From Herbaspirillum sp. SJZ106 (GTDB taxonomy: Bacteria; Pseudomonadota; Gammaproteobacteria; Burkholderiales; Burkholderiaceae_D), in assembly GCF_006715495.1 (NCBI RefSeq), contig NZ_VFNI01000005.1, positions 62,001 to 126,000 of the forward strand: a stretch of 64,000 nucleotides of DNA, read 5' to 3'. Position 1 is the stretch's first letter, and the number at the start of each line of letters is the position of its first letter. Positions 38,302-48,889 of the stretch are shown here, in pieces. A program made the position numbers and the translations under genes. Below the pieces are notes generated by a model, which was not told the DNA's origin, searched no databases, and saw only the letters and a program-made list of their open reading frames with translations.

Positions 38302-38614
38302 CGGCAGGTTTGCTGAATGTTTCGCTCAGCCGTCCCATCCGATCCGCCGCTACAGGCGCGACAGTGTCATCGACGCGCTTGGGGATGTGGTTTGCCGTTG
38401 TCTCCGCAAGGACGCCGGCGGCGCGCTTTTTGGCCGTTGCCGGGCGTCCTTTTGTATTTGTTGTTCAAGGTTTTTACGTGCGCCGCATGCTTCATGCGGC
38501 GCACGCTGCAATTGTCGAATTCCCGGGAGGGGCGCAGCGAGCATTGCGCCGGGACGCTCCAGAAGAATCCGGCATGGGCCGGTTTAAAAAAAGTTTTTCC
38601 ATGTGGAGCATTTG
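38302..38614. other. 313-bp gap where pilW/pilF would be expected
   Basis: No frame here encodes tetratricopeptide repeats or any recognisable protein. It contains a 13-bp perfect hairpin with a CTT loop (38477-38489 with 38493-38505) and ends in the GGAG ribosome-binding site of rodZ at 38605-38608. Confidence 0.7.
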
Positions 38615-39703
38615 ATGAGTGATCAACAAATGAACGAAGTGCCTTTGCCGCAGGAAGGCGTTCAGCCTTCGCCCGCTCCCGCGTTGCCCTTGCCGGGCGC
38701 CGTGCTGGCTGCGCAGCGGCAGAAGAAGGGGTGGTCGGTGGAGCAGGTCGCCAGTCTGGTCAAGCTGGCGCCGCGCCAGATCCAGGCGATCGAGGCGGAC
38801 AACTATTCGGTCTTGCCGGGCCTGGCCGTGGCGCGCGGTTTTGTGCGCAGCTATGCCAAGGCATTGGGGCTGGATGCCAATGAAGTGATCGCCGGCATGC
38901 CGCAGGAGTCGCCGGTGGCGCAGCGCGACCACATCGTGCCGCAGTATTCGCTGTCGACGCCGTTTTCCGAGGCGCCTTTGCCGGCGATGATGGGCGGCCG
39001 GGGCAACACTTCCGCGGCGGCGGTGATCATCGGCGCGCTGGTGGTGGCCGTGGCGGCCGGCGCGGCCGCCGTGCGCTGGACCGATGTGGCCGACAATGTG
39101 CCGCAATTGGCGTGGCTCAAGGCGCACCCGGCGGATTCCTCGGCCGTGCCGGAGGCCGCATCCGCTCCGGATGCGAATGCCGCGGATGGCTCGGGTTCGG
39201 AGACCCCGGTCAATGCCCGCGTGGAAACGATCGCGCCCGCGTCCGGCGATAGCGCCGACAAGACGGCCAATGCGGTGCCGGTGGAGCCGGCCAAGGCTGC
39301 GCCGGTCGTGCCGTCAACGCCCTCGGCATCGGTGCCGGCAAGTACGCCGCCTGGAACGGGGGCGCCGGCGGCTGCAGCCGCAGCCGCAGCCGCGGCAACT
39401 GGCCAGCCGGCGTCGGCGCAGGCAACTGCCGCAGCAGAGCCGCTTGGATTGCATATCGTCAACAGCAAGGATCTGTTGCGGCTGACCTTCCGCGAGGATT
39501 CGTGGGTGGAGATCCGCCGCGCGGACAAGACCACGCTGATTTCGCGCCTGCTCAAGGCGGGAACCACTGAAGCATTCGACATATCGGATGCTGCAATGCT
39601 GGTGGTCGGCAACGCCGCCGGTGTCGACGCCACGTTGCGCGGCCAGCCGCTGGACCTGAAACCTGCAAACGGCAGCAATGTCGCACGTTTGAATTTGAAT
39701 TGA
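38615..39703 (+). CDS. rodZ: cytoskeleton protein RodZ-like
   Basis: RodZ links MreB filaments to the elongation machinery. The 362 residues have a Xre-type helix-turn-helix (about 30-90; [43 protein letters not shown]), a transmembrane segment (about 133-150), a long Ala/Pro/Ser-rich periplasmic linker and a C-terminal beta domain (DUF4115-like; [21 protein letters not shown]). The ATG has GGAG six bases upstream; an in-frame GTG at 38603 overlaps that site and is unlikely. It lies 4 bases before ispG. Confidence 0.93.
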   Translation: MSDQQMNEVPLPQEGVQPSPAPALPLPGAVLAAQRQKKGWSVEQVASLVKLAPRQIQAIEADNYSVLPGLAVARGFVRSYAKALGLDANEVIAGMPQESPVAQRDHIVPQYSLSTPFSEAPLPAMMGGRGNTSAAAVIIGALVVAVAAGAAAVRWTDVADNVPQLAWLKAHPADSSAVPEAASAPDANAADGSGSETPVNARVETIAPASGDSADKTANAVPVEPAKAAPVVPSTPSASVPASTPPGTGAPAAAAAAAAAATGQPASAQATAAAEPLGLHIVNSKDLLRLTFREDSWVEIRRADKTTLISRLLKAGTTEAFDISDAAMLVVGNAAGVDATLRGQPLDLKPANGSNVARLNLN

Positions 39704-39707
39704 CGCC

Positions 39708-40979
39708 ATGTCTTCTTCCCCGATCGCTTCCGGGCCCTGGGCCCGCCGCCAGAGCCGCCGCGTGCTGATCAGCCACGGCGCGCGCCAGATCGCCGTCGGC
39801 GGCGGCGCCCCGGTGATGGTGCAGTCGATGACCAATACCGATACCGCGGACGCCATCGGGACCGCGATCCAGATCAAGGATCTGGCGCGCGCCGGCTCGG
39901 AAGTGGTGCGCCTGACGGTCAATACGCCGGAAGCCGCCGCCGCCGTGCCGGCCATCCGCGAGCAGCTCGACCGCATGGGCGTGGACGTGCCGCTGGTGGG
40001 GGATTTTCATTACAACGGCCATACGCTGCTGACCGAATACCCGGACTGCGCCAAGGCCTTGTCGAAGTACCGCATCAACCCCGGCAACGTCGGCAAGGGC
40101 GCCAAGCGCGACACCCAGTTCGCCCAGATGATCGAAGTAGCTTGCCAGTATGACAAGCCGGTGCGCATCGGCGTCAACTGGGGCAGCCTGGACCAGGCGC
40201 TGCTGGCGCGCATCATGGACGAGAACGCCGGCCGCGCCGAACCTTGGCCGGCACAGGCGGTGATGTACGAGGCGCTGGTGACTTCCGCCATTGAGAATGC
40301 CCAGCGCGCCGAAGAGCTGGGGCTGGCGGGCGACAAGATCATCCTCTCGTGCAAGGTCTCCGGCGTGCAGGACCTGATCGCGGTATATCGTGAACTGGCG
40401 CGCCGTTGCGACTATCCGCTGCATTTGGGGCTGACCGAGGCCGGCATGGGCAGCAAGGGCATCGTCGCATCCACGGCGGCGCTGTCGGTGTTGTTGCAAG
40501 AAGGCATCGGCGACACCATCCGTATTTCGCTCACGCCCGAGCCGGGCGGCGATCGCACCAGGGAAGTGGTGGTCGGCCAGGAAATCCTGCAGACCATGGG
40601 CCTGCGCAAGTTCACCCCGATGGTGATCGCCTGCCCCGGCTGCGGACGCACCACCTCGACCGTGTTCCAGGACCTGGCCGACAAGATCCAGACCTACCTG
40701 CGCGACCAGATGCCGGTGTGGAAGGGCAAGTACCCCGGCGTCGAGAGCATGAACGTGGCGGTGATGGGATGCATCGTCAACGGCCCCGGCGAATCCAAGC
40801 ATGCCAACATCGGCATCAGCCTGCCCGGCACCGGCGAGTCGCCGGCCGCGCCGGTCTTTATCGATGGCGAAAAGCGGATGACGCTGCGCGGCGAACGCAT
40901 TGCCGAGGAATTCCAGAGCGTGGTGCTGGAGTATGTCCAGACCCGCTATGGCCAGGCGGGCCAGAACGGCCAGGCCTGA
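39708..40979 (+). CDS. ispG: 4-hydroxy-3-methylbut-2-enyl diphosphate synthase IspG
   Basis: IspG (GcpE) catalyses the penultimate step of the MEP isoprenoid pathway with a [4Fe-4S] cluster. The 423 residues begin with the TIM-barrel substrate region ([18 protein letters not shown]). The cluster cysteines lie in [15 protein letters not shown] and [16 protein letters not shown] near the C-terminus. Length is that of the betaproteobacterial form. It follows rodZ immediately and is probably cotranscribed with it. Confidence 0.97.
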   Translation: MSSSPIASGPWARRQSRRVLISHGARQIAVGGGAPVMVQSMTNTDTADAIGTAIQIKDLARAGSEVVRLTVNTPEAAAAVPAIREQLDRMGVDVPLVGDFHYNGHTLLTEYPDCAKALSKYRINPGNVGKGAKRDTQFAQMIEVACQYDKPVRIGVNWGSLDQALLARIMDENAGRAEPWPAQAVMYEALVTSAIENAQRAEELGLAGDKIILSCKVSGVQDLIAVYRELARRCDYPLHLGLTEAGMGSKGIVASTAALSVLLQEGIGDTIRISLTPEPGGDRTREVVVGQEILQTMGLRKFTPMVIACPGCGRTTSTVFQDLADKIQTYLRDQMPVWKGKYPGVESMNVAVMGCIVNGPGESKHANIGISLPGTGESPAAPVFIDGEKRMTLRGERIAEEFQSVVLEYVQTRYGQAGQNGQA

Positions 40980-41111
40980 CCACGTTTTAGGTCGCGGGAG
41001 GGAAAGCGCGGCCGTAGCGATACAGTACACTTGCGCTTGCCATGCGCCGTGCATCACGGGCGATGGCAGGCAATCCAGTTTGAATTGAAGACAACACTAT
41101 CCGGTATCGGT

Positions 41112-42473
41112 ATGTCAGAGCAAAAGAAAGTCGAGAAGATCGTTGGCGTCAAAGGGATGAATGACATCCTGCCCGCCGACGCGCCGTTGTGGGAGCTGTT
41201 CGAGAACACTGTGCATTCGGTGCTCAAGAGCTACGGCTTCCAGCAGATCCGCACGCCCATCGTCGAGCCGACCGCGCTGTTCGCGCGCGGCCTGGGCGAG
41301 GTGACCGACATCGTCGAGAAGGAAATGTATTCCTTCACCGATTCCATGAACGGCGACAACCTGACCCTGCGTCCGGAAAACACCGCCGGCGTGGTGCGCG
41401 CCGCGCTGGAGCACAACCTGACCTACGACGGCCCCAAGCGCCTGTGGTACGTCGGCCCCATGTTCCGCCATGAGCGTCCGCAGCGTGGCCGCTATCGCCA
41501 GTTCCACCAGGTCGGCGCGGAAGCGGTCGGCTTTACCGGCCCGGACATCGATGCCGAACTGATCATGATGTGCCAGCGCCTGTGGGACGACCTGGGCCTG
41601 TCCGACATCCGCCTTGAGCTGAATTCCATCGGCGATGCGCAGGAGCGCAACAAGCACCGCGCCGACCTGATCGCCTATTTCGAGCAGCACAAGGAATTGC
41701 TGGATACCGACGCCCAGCGTCGCCTGCATTCCAATCCGCTGCGCATCCTGGACACCAAGAATCCGGCCATGCAGGCAATGGTCAATGGCGCGCCCCAACT
41801 GCTGGATTACCTGGGCGAGGAATCGAAGGCACACTTCGAGGGCGTGCAGAAGATCCTGCGCCACAACAATATTCCGTTCACCATCAACCCGCGCCTGGTG
41901 CGCGGCATGGACTACTACAACCGCACCGTGTTCGAATGGGTCACCGACCAGCTCGGCTCGCAAGGCACGGTCTGCGGCGGCGGCCGCTACGATCCGCTGG
42001 TCGAGATGTTCGGCGGCAAGCCGACGCCGGCCTGCGGCTTCGCCATGGGCGTTGAGCGCCTGCTGGAGCTGATGAAAGCCAGCGGCGAGCAATACGCCCC
42101 CAACCAGTGCGATGTCTACCTGGTGCATCAAGGCGAAGATGCGCAGATGCAATCTTTCGTATTGGCCGAGCGTTTGCGGACTGCCGGCCTCGATGTTGTG
42201 CTACATTGCGCATCGTCGAACGGCGGCGGCAGCTTCAAGGCGCAGATGAAGCGCGCCGACGGCAGCGGCGCCGCCTTCGCCGTGATCATCGGCGAAGACG
42301 AAGTGAAATCCGGCACGGCGACCGTCAAGCACCTGCGCGAGGGCGACGCCGGCGACGGCCGGGCCAACCAGGACAGCATGGCGTTCGATGCGGTGGTCGA
42401 CTACATCGTCGACCAGATCGTCGATGGCCACGATCATGGACATGATCACGAGCACGTGCACTACCATCCCTAA
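41112..42473 (+). CDS. hisS: histidyl-tRNA synthetase with His-rich tail
   Basis: This class II synthetase charges tRNA-His. The 453 residues show motif 1 around [17 protein letters not shown], motif 2 [16 protein letters not shown], the His-A loops [15 protein letters not shown] and motif 3 [13 protein letters not shown], then the anticodon-binding domain. The protein ends in an unusual tail with seven histidines in the last 15 residues ([15 protein letters not shown]). The start is set at [10 protein letters not shown], since the in-frame upstream part is not conserved-looking. Confidence 0.97.
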   Translation: MSEQKKVEKIVGVKGMNDILPADAPLWELFENTVHSVLKSYGFQQIRTPIVEPTALFARGLGEVTDIVEKEMYSFTDSMNGDNLTLRPENTAGVVRAALEHNLTYDGPKRLWYVGPMFRHERPQRGRYRQFHQVGAEAVGFTGPDIDAELIMMCQRLWDDLGLSDIRLELNSIGDAQERNKHRADLIAYFEQHKELLDTDAQRRLHSNPLRILDTKNPAMQAMVNGAPQLLDYLGEESKAHFEGVQKILRHNNIPFTINPRLVRGMDYYNRTVFEWVTDQLGSQGTVCGGGRYDPLVEMFGGKPTPACGFAMGVERLLELMKASGEQYAPNQCDVYLVHQGEDAQMQSFVLAERLRTAGLDVVLHCASSNGGGSFKAQMKRADGSGAAFAVIIGEDEVKSGTATVKHLREGDAGDGRANQDSMAFDAVVDYIVDQIVDGHDHGHDHEHVHYHP

Positions 42474-42498
42474 TCGATAAGACTTTTTGCAGAGTTAC

Positions 42499-43143
42499 AT
42501 GGCATACGATCTCGAAGAACAAGAACAGCTCGACTCCATCAAGGCATGGTGGGCGAAATACGGCAATCTGGTTACCTGGCTGGTGATCGTTGCGCTGGCG
42601 GCCTATGCCGCCTGGACCGGTTGGAACACCTACCAGTCCCGGCAGGCGGGGCAAGCCTCGGTCCTGTATGAAGAACAGCAGAAGTCGCTGGCGGCCAAGG
42701 ACAATGCCAAGGTGCAGCGCACCGCGGCCGACATCCAGGATAAGTTCAGCGGCACCGCCTATGCCGAAATGAGCGCGTTGGTGGCCGCCAAGTCGGCCTT
42801 TGACGCCAATGATACGGACGCCGCCCGCAAGCAGTTGCAGTGGGTGCTCGACCATGGCCGCGGCCCTGAATACAAGGCGATCGCAGCGGTGCGCCTGGCC
42901 GGCGTGATGCTCGACGCCAAGGCCTATGACGATGCCCTGAAGGTATTGTCGGGGGACTTCCCGGCGCAGTTCGCCGGCGCCATTGCCGACCGCAAGGGCG
43001 ATGTGCTGCTGGCCCAGGGCAAGCGCGACGATGCCCGCGCCGCCTACAAGCTGGCGCTGGAAAAGACCGAAGCCAAGGATCCCAGCCGCCAGTTGATCCA
43101 GATCAAGCTGGACGCCATCGGCGGCGAAGCGCCCAAGGCCTGA
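42499..43143 (+). CDS. YfgM/TPR ancillary SecYEG translocon protein
   Basis: This 214-residue protein has a short cytoplasmic N-terminus (AYDLEEQEQLDSIKAWWAKYG), one transmembrane segment (about 24-41) and a periplasmic tetratricopeptide-like domain with repeated helical pairs (AYAEMSALVAAKSAF, YKAIAAVRLAGVMLDAKAY). Size, topology and position between hisS and bamB match YfgM, a translocon-associated protein that works with the PpiD chaperone. It lies 25 bases after hisS. Confidence 0.9.
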   Translation: MAYDLEEQEQLDSIKAWWAKYGNLVTWLVIVALAAYAAWTGWNTYQSRQAGQASVLYEEQQKSLAAKDNAKVQRTAADIQDKFSGTAYAEMSALVAAKSAFDANDTDAARKQLQWVLDHGRGPEYKAIAAVRLAGVMLDAKAYDDALKVLSGDFPAQFAGAIADRKGDVLLAQGKRDDARAAYKLALEKTEAKDPSRQLIQIKLDAIGGEAPKA

Positions 43144-43270
43144 CCGGAATATGGCATGCGCGCGCCCGGCCGTTGCGGGGCTGCGCGCAGCCAGCCATGG
43201 CCGGGGCCTCCGGCCGAAGAGTCAACCGCAATCCCACCGCGAATCCATCCATCGCTCAGAGGAAAACAAT

Positions 43271-44467
43271 ATGCGTAGTGCGACAGCGACTGCTGCCAAG
43301 GCAACATCTTTTGCTCGATCCCAGTCCGCCGGCAAGCTGGCGTTGAGGCTGGCCGCCGCTGCGGCGGTCGTGGCCCTCTCGGGCTGTGCCTGGTTTTCCG
43401 GCAAGAAAGACCCGAACCCGCCGGCGCCGCTGGTCGAATTCACCCAGAAGTTGCGCGTGCAGACGGCCTGGTCGGTTTCGGTCGGCAAGGCCGGCAACTT
43501 CACCTTCACGCCGGCCTATGCCGCCGGCAGCGTGTTCGCGGCAGCCGCTGACGGCACCGTGGTGCGCATCAATGCCGAGAACGGCCAGACCCTCTGGCGC
43601 GTGCGTGCCGATATGCCGCTGACCGCGGGCGTCGGCACCGATGGCAGCACGGTGGTCGTGGTGGGCGAAAAGGGCCGGATCCAGGCATTCGACGCTTCCG
43701 GCAAGCCGACCTGGAAGGCGCAAGCCTCCAGCGAGGTGCTGTCGGCCCCGGCGGTGGGCGAGGGCCTGGTCGTGGTGCGCAGCATCGACAACCGTGTGAC
43801 CGCCTATGATGCCGACAACGGCAATCGCCGCTGGATGGCGCAGCGCACCGTGCCGTCGCTGACCCTGCGCAATGCGCCGGGCATCGTGATCGGTTCGCAG
43901 ACCGCCTTCGTGGCGCTGCCGGGCGGACGCCTGTCGGCGCTGGCATTGAACAATGGCGGCCCGCGCTGGGAAATCCCGGTCGGCGACCCGCGCGGCACCA
44001 CCGAGCTTGAGCGTATCTCCGACGTGTCCGGCGTGCCCGCGCTGGGCGCACGCGACATCTGCGCGGTGGCCTATCAGGGCCGCATTGGCTGCTTCGACCT
44101 GATCAACGGCAATGTCCGCTGGATCAAGGAGTTCTCCAGCGATGTGGGCGTGTCGCTCGACGATAACTATGTCTATGCCGCCGATGTCGGCGGTACTGTC
44201 ACCGAATTCGCGCGCGACACCGGCGCGGGCATATGGCGCAACGACAAGTTGAAGAACCGCCAACTGTCCACGCCGATCAGCGTCGGCCGTGCCGTGGCTG
44301 TGGGCGATTACCAGGGGTATATTCACTTCTTGTCGCGCGAAGATGGTTCCTTCGTGGCCCGTCTGCCCAGTGATGGCAGTCCCATCCAGGCTCCTCCGGT
44401 CAATGCCGGCCAGTCTGCCGTTTTCCAAACCAAATCAGGAACTGTGGTCGCTGTCGTGACCGAATAA
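43271..44467 (+). CDS. bamB: outer membrane assembly lipoprotein BamB
   Basis: BamB is a lipoprotein of the BAM complex that inserts beta-barrel proteins. The 398 residues carry a signal peptide with lipobox LSGC (lipidated Cys39) and an eight-bladed PQQ-like propeller with repeated blades such as [29 protein letters not shown] and [13 protein letters not shown]. The ATG follows AGAGGAAAACAAT. The upstream in-frame region is Arg/Pro-rich non-coding sequence. It is 7 bases before der. Confidence 0.95.
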   Translation: MRSATATAAKATSFARSQSAGKLALRLAAAAAVVALSGCAWFSGKKDPNPPAPLVEFTQKLRVQTAWSVSVGKAGNFTFTPAYAAGSVFAAAADGTVVRINAENGQTLWRVRADMPLTAGVGTDGSTVVVVGEKGRIQAFDASGKPTWKAQASSEVLSAPAVGEGLVVVRSIDNRVTAYDADNGNRRWMAQRTVPSLTLRNAPGIVIGSQTAFVALPGGRLSALALNNGGPRWEIPVGDPRGTTELERISDVSGVPALGARDICAVAYQGRIGCFDLINGNVRWIKEFSSDVGVSLDDNYVYAADVGGTVTEFARDTGAGIWRNDKLKNRQLSTPISVGRAVAVGDYQGYIHFLSREDGSFVARLPSDGSPIQAPPVNAGQSAVFQTKSGTVVAVVTE

Positions 44468-44474
44468 TATTGAA

Positions 44475-45818
44475 ATGAAACCGGTAATTGCACTAGTAGG
44501 CCGTCCCAACGTCGGCAAATCGACGTTGTTCAACAGGCTCACCCGCAGCCGTGATGCATTGGTTGCGGATTTGCCCGGCCTCACGCGCGATCGTCACTAC
44601 GGCGAAGGCCGGGTCGGCGAACGCCCGTTTTTGGTGATCGATACCGGTGGTTTCGAGCCCGTCGCCAAGGACGGCATCATGCACGAGATGGCCAAGCAGA
44701 CCAAGCAGGCGGTGGTCGAGGCCGACGCGGTGGTGTTCATCGTCGACGGCCGCCAGGGCCTGACGCCGCATGACAAGACCATCACCGACTTCCTGCGCAA
44801 GTGCGGCCGCCCGGTGCTGCTGGTGGTCAACAAATCCGAGGGCATGAAGTACACCTCGGTCACGGCCGACTTCTACGAGCTGGGCATGGGCGATCCGTAT
44901 GTGATTTCCGCCGCCCACGGCGACGGCGTGGCGGACCTGGTGGAGGAGGCGTTGAACGTCGCCGAGGCACAGCGCACGCCTGAACCGGAGCTGGAAGAGG
45001 CTGCCATCCGCGGCATCAAGATCGCCATCGTCGGCCGTCCCAACGTGGGCAAGTCGACGCTGGTCAACACGCTGCTGGGCGAGGAACGGGTGATCGCTTT
45101 CGATATGCCCGGCACCACCCGCGACTCGATCGAGATCCCGTTCGAACGCGATGGCCGTCATTACACCCTGATCGATACGGCCGGCATCCGCCGCCGCGGC
45201 AAGGTGTTCGAAGCCATCGAGAAGTTCTCGGTGGTCAAGACGCTCAAGTCGATTTCGGACGCCAACGTGGTCTTGTTGCTGCTTGATGCCCAGCAAGATA
45301 TTTCCGAGCAGGACGCGCATATTGCCGGCTTCGTGCTGGAGTCCGGCCGGGCGCTGGTGGTCGGCGTCAACAAGTGGGACGGCATGCAAAGCGACCAGCG
45401 CGACCAGATCAAGATGGATCTGGAGCGCAAGCTCAATTTCCTCTCGTTCGCCAAGTTCCATTTCATCTCGGCCCTGAAGTCGACCGGCATCGGCCCCCTG
45501 ATGAAATCCATCGATTCCGCCTACGCCGCGGCGATGGCCAAGCTCAGCACGCCCAGGCTCACGCGGGCTCTGGAAGAGGCGCTGGAACACCAGCAGCCGC
45601 GCCGCAAGGGATCGATTCGCCCAAAGCTGCGCTATGCGCACCAGGGGGGGCAGAATCCGCCGGTGGTCGTTATCCATGGCAATGCGCTGGAAGCCATCGA
45701 CGACAACTACAAACGCTATCTGGAGAAGCACTTCCGGGAAACTTTCTCCCTGGTTGGCACTCCACTGCGTATCGAGTTCCGTTCCGGAAAGAATCCGTTT
45801 GTCCGTCAGGACAAATAA
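44475..45818 (+). CDS. der: ribosome biogenesis GTPase Der (EngA)
   Basis: Der is a tandem GTPase needed for 50S subunit assembly. The 447 residues have two G domains, each with GRPNVGKST (near residues 8 and 190), [17 protein letters not shown], and NKSE/NKWD base-recognition motifs, followed by the C-terminal KH-like domain (about 360 to the end). It is tightly linked to bamB (7-base gap), and hfq follows after 142 bases with its own promoter. Confidence 0.98.
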   Translation: MKPVIALVGRPNVGKSTLFNRLTRSRDALVADLPGLTRDRHYGEGRVGERPFLVIDTGGFEPVAKDGIMHEMAKQTKQAVVEADAVVFIVDGRQGLTPHDKTITDFLRKCGRPVLLVVNKSEGMKYTSVTADFYELGMGDPYVISAAHGDGVADLVEEALNVAEAQRTPEPELEEAAIRGIKIAIVGRPNVGKSTLVNTLLGEERVIAFDMPGTTRDSIEIPFERDGRHYTLIDTAGIRRRGKVFEAIEKFSVVKTLKSISDANVVLLLLDAQQDISEQDAHIAGFVLESGRALVVGVNKWDGMQSDQRDQIKMDLERKLNFLSFAKFHFISALKSTGIGPLMKSIDSAYAAAMAKLSTPRLTRALEEALEHQQPRRKGSIRPKLRYAHQGGQNPPVVVIHGNALEAIDDNYKRYLEKHFRETFSLVGTPLRIEFRSGKNPFVRQDK

Positions 45819-45850
45819 TCCGTAGAGATGCTGTAATTTAGTTAATGATT

Positions 45851-45879
45851 TTGGCGTTGCAGGCAAAATCGTTTACATT
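45851..45879 (+). promoter_or_regulatory. putative sigma-70 promoter of hfq
   Basis: TTGGCG (45851-45856) and TACATT (45874-45879) are separated by exactly 17 bases in an AT-rich stretch 82 bases before hfq. Each hexamer matches the consensus at four or more positions. Confidence 0.5.
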
Positions 45880-45960
45880 GATGAAGCATAAATTGGTAAA
45901 GCACTTGTTTTTCACTAAAGTGCCTCCAAGTCCTAATCACAACAACACCGTGGAGCTGCC

Positions 45961-46200
45961 ATGAGCAACAAAGGGCAATTGTTACAAGACCCATTTCTGA
46001 ACGCATTGAGAAAAGAGCACGTTCCCGTCTCTATCTATTTGGTCAACGGCATCAAGCTGCAAGGCCATGTGGAGTCTTTCGATCAATACGTGGTCTTGCT
46101 GCGCAACACCGTTACGCAGATGGTTTACAAACACGCCATTTCCACCGTCGTGCCTGCGCGCGCGGTCAACCTGAGTCTCGACTCGTCCGACGCCGAATAA
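45961..46200 (+). CDS. hfq: RNA chaperone Hfq
   Basis: Hfq is a hexameric Sm-like protein that pairs small RNAs with mRNAs. The 79 residues hold Sm1 ([21 protein letters not shown]) and Sm2 with MVYKHAIST, the conserved YKH of the proximal RNA-binding face. It has only a short acidic C-terminal tail (LDSSDAE), as is usual in betaproteobacteria. GTGGAG precedes the ATG. It is followed by hflX after 27 bases, the classical hfq-hflX-hflK-hflC order. Confidence 0.98.
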   Translation: MSNKGQLLQDPFLNALRKEHVPVSIYLVNGIKLQGHVESFDQYVVLLRNTVTQMVYKHAISTVVPARAVNLSLDSSDAE

Positions 46201-46227
46201 TGGTCTACCGAGCCGGCGTAACGCCGT

Positions 46228-47364
46228 GTGCAGCTTGATATGCGTGCCGCGTTAGTCGGCCTGGATTTCGGCAAGAATGATTTCGCCGCAAGTCTGGATG
46301 AGTTGTTCCTGTTAGCGAAGTCCGCCGGCGCGGAGCCGGTGATTACCATCACCGGACGTCGTGCCAGCCCGGATGCGGCTCTCTTCGTCGGTTCCGGCAA
46401 GGCGCAGGAAGTCGCCGACGCAGTTGCCGATCTGGAACTTGAGCTCGTCATCTTCAACCATGCATTGTCACCCGCCCAACAGCGCAATCTTGAACGCGTG
46501 CTGAAGGTGCGTGTGCTCGACCGCACCAGCCTGATCCTGGATATTTTTGCCCAACGGGCCAAAAGCCACGAAGGCAAGGTTCAGGTCGAGCTGGCGCAAT
46601 TGCAGCATCTGGCGACCCGCCTGATTCGCGGCTGGACCCACCTGGAACGGCAAAAGGGCGGCATCGGCCTGCGCGGCCCCGGCGAAACCCAGCTGGAAAC
46701 CGACCGCCGGCTGCTGGGCGAGCGGGTCAAGGCATTGCGCGCGGTGCTGGCCAAGTTGCGGCGGCAGCATGCGACGCAACGACGGGCGCGGGGACGCAAC
46801 GAGACCTTTTCGGTGTCGCTGGTGGGATATACCAACGCCGGCAAATCGACCATTTTCAATGCGCTGGCCAAGGCCGGCGTTTATGCCGCCAACCAGCTTT
46901 TCGCCACGTTGGATACGACTTCCCGCCGCGTTTATCTGGGCGAGGTCGGGCATGTCGTCATTTCGGATACCGTCGGCTTCATCCGCGAATTGCCGCACCA
47001 ATTGGTGGAGGCTTTCCGCGCGACGCTGGAAGAGACCATCCATGCCGACCTGCTGCTGCATGTGGTGGACGCCGCCAGCCCGGTGCGCATGGAACAGATC
47101 GAGCAGGTCAACGAGGTCTTGAGGGAGATCGGCGCCGACCATGTGCCGCAGATCCTGGTCTGGAACAAGATCGATGCGGCCGGCCTGGAGCCGGCGGTCG
47201 AGTATGACGAGTATGGTAAAATCCAGCGGGTTTTCGTCAGTGCGAAGTCTGGTGCTGGCTTGGATCTGCTGCGCGAAGCGGTGGCCGCTTCGCTGAAGGC
47301 CGCATTGGAGGCCAGGGGCCGCAGCCGATCACAGCCTGTCGATTCCGAAGGTGTGCACGTCTGA
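46228..47364 (+). CDS. hflX: GTPase HflX
   Basis: HflX is a ribosome-associated GTPase that splits stalled ribosomes under stress. The 378 residues show the glycine-rich N-terminal domain (ITGRRASPDAALFVGSGK), the GLRGPGETQLETDRR helix, P-loop GYTNAGKSTIFNAL, G3 DTVGFIRELPHQLV and G4 NKID. The start is placed at the GTG at 46228; the ATG at 46240 is a possible alternative. A repeat element lies between it and hflK. Confidence 0.96.
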   Translation: MQLDMRAALVGLDFGKNDFAASLDELFLLAKSAGAEPVITITGRRASPDAALFVGSGKAQEVADAVADLELELVIFNHALSPAQQRNLERVLKVRVLDRTSLILDIFAQRAKSHEGKVQVELAQLQHLATRLIRGWTHLERQKGGIGLRGPGETQLETDRRLLGERVKALRAVLAKLRRQHATQRRARGRNETFSVSLVGYTNAGKSTIFNALAKAGVYAANQLFATLDTTSRRVYLGEVGHVVISDTVGFIRELPHQLVEAFRATLEETIHADLLLHVVDAASPVRMEQIEQVNEVLREIGADHVPQILVWNKIDAAGLEPAVEYDEYGKIQRVFVSAKSGAGLDLLREAVAASLKAALEARGRSRSQPVDSEGVHV

Positions 47365-47375
47365 GCAATTCCCTG

Positions 47376-47477
47376 AGAGTCACTAACAAAAGTCGTTGGC
47401 AAGGCGCGCCGACGCAGGCAGTACGAAGGTACGGCAAGGAGGCGCGACGCCGCCAGCGGCGTTTTGTCAGTGACTCT
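47376..47477. repeat. 102-bp palindromic intergenic repeat, copy C
   Basis: Outer arms AGAGTCACTAACAAAA (47376-47391) and TTTTGTCAGTGACTCT (47462-47477) match at 15 of 16 positions. The inner parts also pair imperfectly around GTACGAAGGTAC. Inner blocks are shared with the motB-che region copy at 2021-2083. Confidence 0.75.
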
Positions 47478-47533
47478 GAGCGCACATTCCTCCTTGATTC
47501 ACTTATCAATAACTACAGCCGGATCGCAAACGC

Positions 47534-48889
47534 ATGCTTGTGTCTTTATTCAAGAAAATCGGTGTGAAGTTTTCGTTGAACGATCCCCAATGGGGACGTG
47601 GTTCGCAAGACGACAACCGCGACAATCAGAATAACGGAAGTAACGGCGAAAAACGACCCGAGAAGCCATCCGGCAACGGCGGGCCGCCGGATCTCGACCA
47701 GCTCTGGCGCGATTTCAACCAGCGCCTGTCCGGCATGTTCGGCCGCAAGGGCGGTGGCGGCGGTTCATCCGAGGGCGGCGGCGGCTTCAACCGCGGCGAC
47801 GTCAAGGGCGCCGGCATCGGCGCGGGCGTGATCGCCATCATCGTCGCGTTCCTGTGGCTGGCCAGCGGCTTCTTCATCGTCCAGGAAGGCCAGACCGCCG
47901 TGGTGACCACTTTCGGCCGTTACAGCCATACCACCTTGCCAGGCTTTAACTGGCGTTGGCCGTATCCCATCCAGGGCCACGAAATCGTGAACATGTCGCA
48001 AGTGCGTACCGCCGAGATCGGCTACCGCGGCAATGTGCGCAACAAGCAACTGAAAGAATCGCTGATGCTGACCGACGATGAGAACATCATCGACATCCAG
48101 TTCGCGGTGCAATACAAGCTCAAGAATGCCGCCGAATGGCTGTTCAACAACCGCGACCAGGACGACTCCGTGCGCCAGGTGGCCGAGACCGCGATGCGCG
48201 AGATCGTCGGCCGCAGCAAGATGGACTTCGTGCTCTATGAAGGCCGGGAAAAAGTCGCCTTGGATGTGAGCCAGCGCATGCAGCAAATCCTCGATCGCTA
48301 CAAGACCGGCGTGCAGATTACCAACGTGACCATGCAGGGCGTGCAGCCGCCGGAGCAGGTGCAGGCGGCTTTCGATGATGCGGTCAAGGCCGGCCAGGAT
48401 CGCGAGCGCCTGAAAAACGAAGGCCAGGCCTATGCCAACGACGTGATTCCGCGCGCTTCCGGCGCCGCTTCGCGCCTGCTGGAAGAAGCCGAGGCCTACC
48501 GCTCCCGCGTCATTGCGAATTCCGAGGGCGATGCCTCGCGCTTCAAGCAGGTGCTGGATGAGTACCAGAAGGCGCCGGCCGTCACGCGCGAGCGCATGTA
48601 TCTCGAAACGATGCAGCAGATCTTCGCCAACACCACCAAGGTGATGGTCGACGCCAAGAGCGGCAGCAACCTGCTCTACCTGCCGCTGGACAAGCTGATC
48701 CAGCAGACCGCGGGCGAGCAGCCGGCCGCGGCATCGGGCAAGCCGCAGGCTGCGCCTGCGGGGCAGGCCGCCGGCGCGGCAGCTTCTTCCAATCCGACTT
48801 CGGGAAATGACACAGTGTATTCGTCCGAGCTGATGCGCGACATAAGAAACCGGGATCCGCGCGAAGCGCGCGAAAGGGAGGTGCGCTGA
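47534..48889 (+). CDS. hflK: FtsH protease modulator HflK
   Basis: HflK is an SPFH/prohibitin-family inner-membrane protein that forms, with HflC, a large complex around the FtsH protease. The 451 residues have a long Gly/Asn/Asp-rich cytoplasmic N-terminus (to about 90), one transmembrane segment (IGAGVIAIIVAFLWLASGFF), the SPFH domain (TVVTTFGRYSHTTLPGFNWR; RTAEIGYRG), a coiled coil, and an Ala/Gln-rich C-terminus. Its stop overlaps the hflC start by one base (TGATG). Confidence 0.96.
   Translation: MLVSLFKKIGVKFSLNDPQWGRGSQDDNRDNQNNGSNGEKRPEKPSGNGGPPDLDQLWRDFNQRLSGMFGRKGGGGGSSEGGGGFNRGDVKGAGIGAGVIAIIVAFLWLASGFFIVQEGQTAVVTTFGRYSHTTLPGFNWRWPYPIQGHEIVNMSQVRTAEIGYRGNVRNKQLKESLMLTDDENIIDIQFAVQYKLKNAAEWLFNNRDQDDSVRQVAETAMREIVGRSKMDFVLYEGREKVALDVSQRMQQILDRYKTGVQITNVTMQGVQPPEQVQAAFDDAVKAGQDRERLKNEGQAYANDVIPRASGAASRLLEEAEAYRSRVIANSEGDASRFKQVLDEYQKAPAVTRERMYLETMQQIFANTTKVMVDAKSGSNLLYLPLDKLIQQTAGEQPAAASGKPQAAPAGQAAGAAASSNPTSGNDTVYSSELMRDIRNRDPREAREREVR

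Noticed and set aside
38317-38622. 101-codon frame in the rlmN-rodZ gap as a possible pilW remnant
   Set aside because: It has no tetratricopeptide pattern or lipobox, and its composition is that of random GC-rich DNA.
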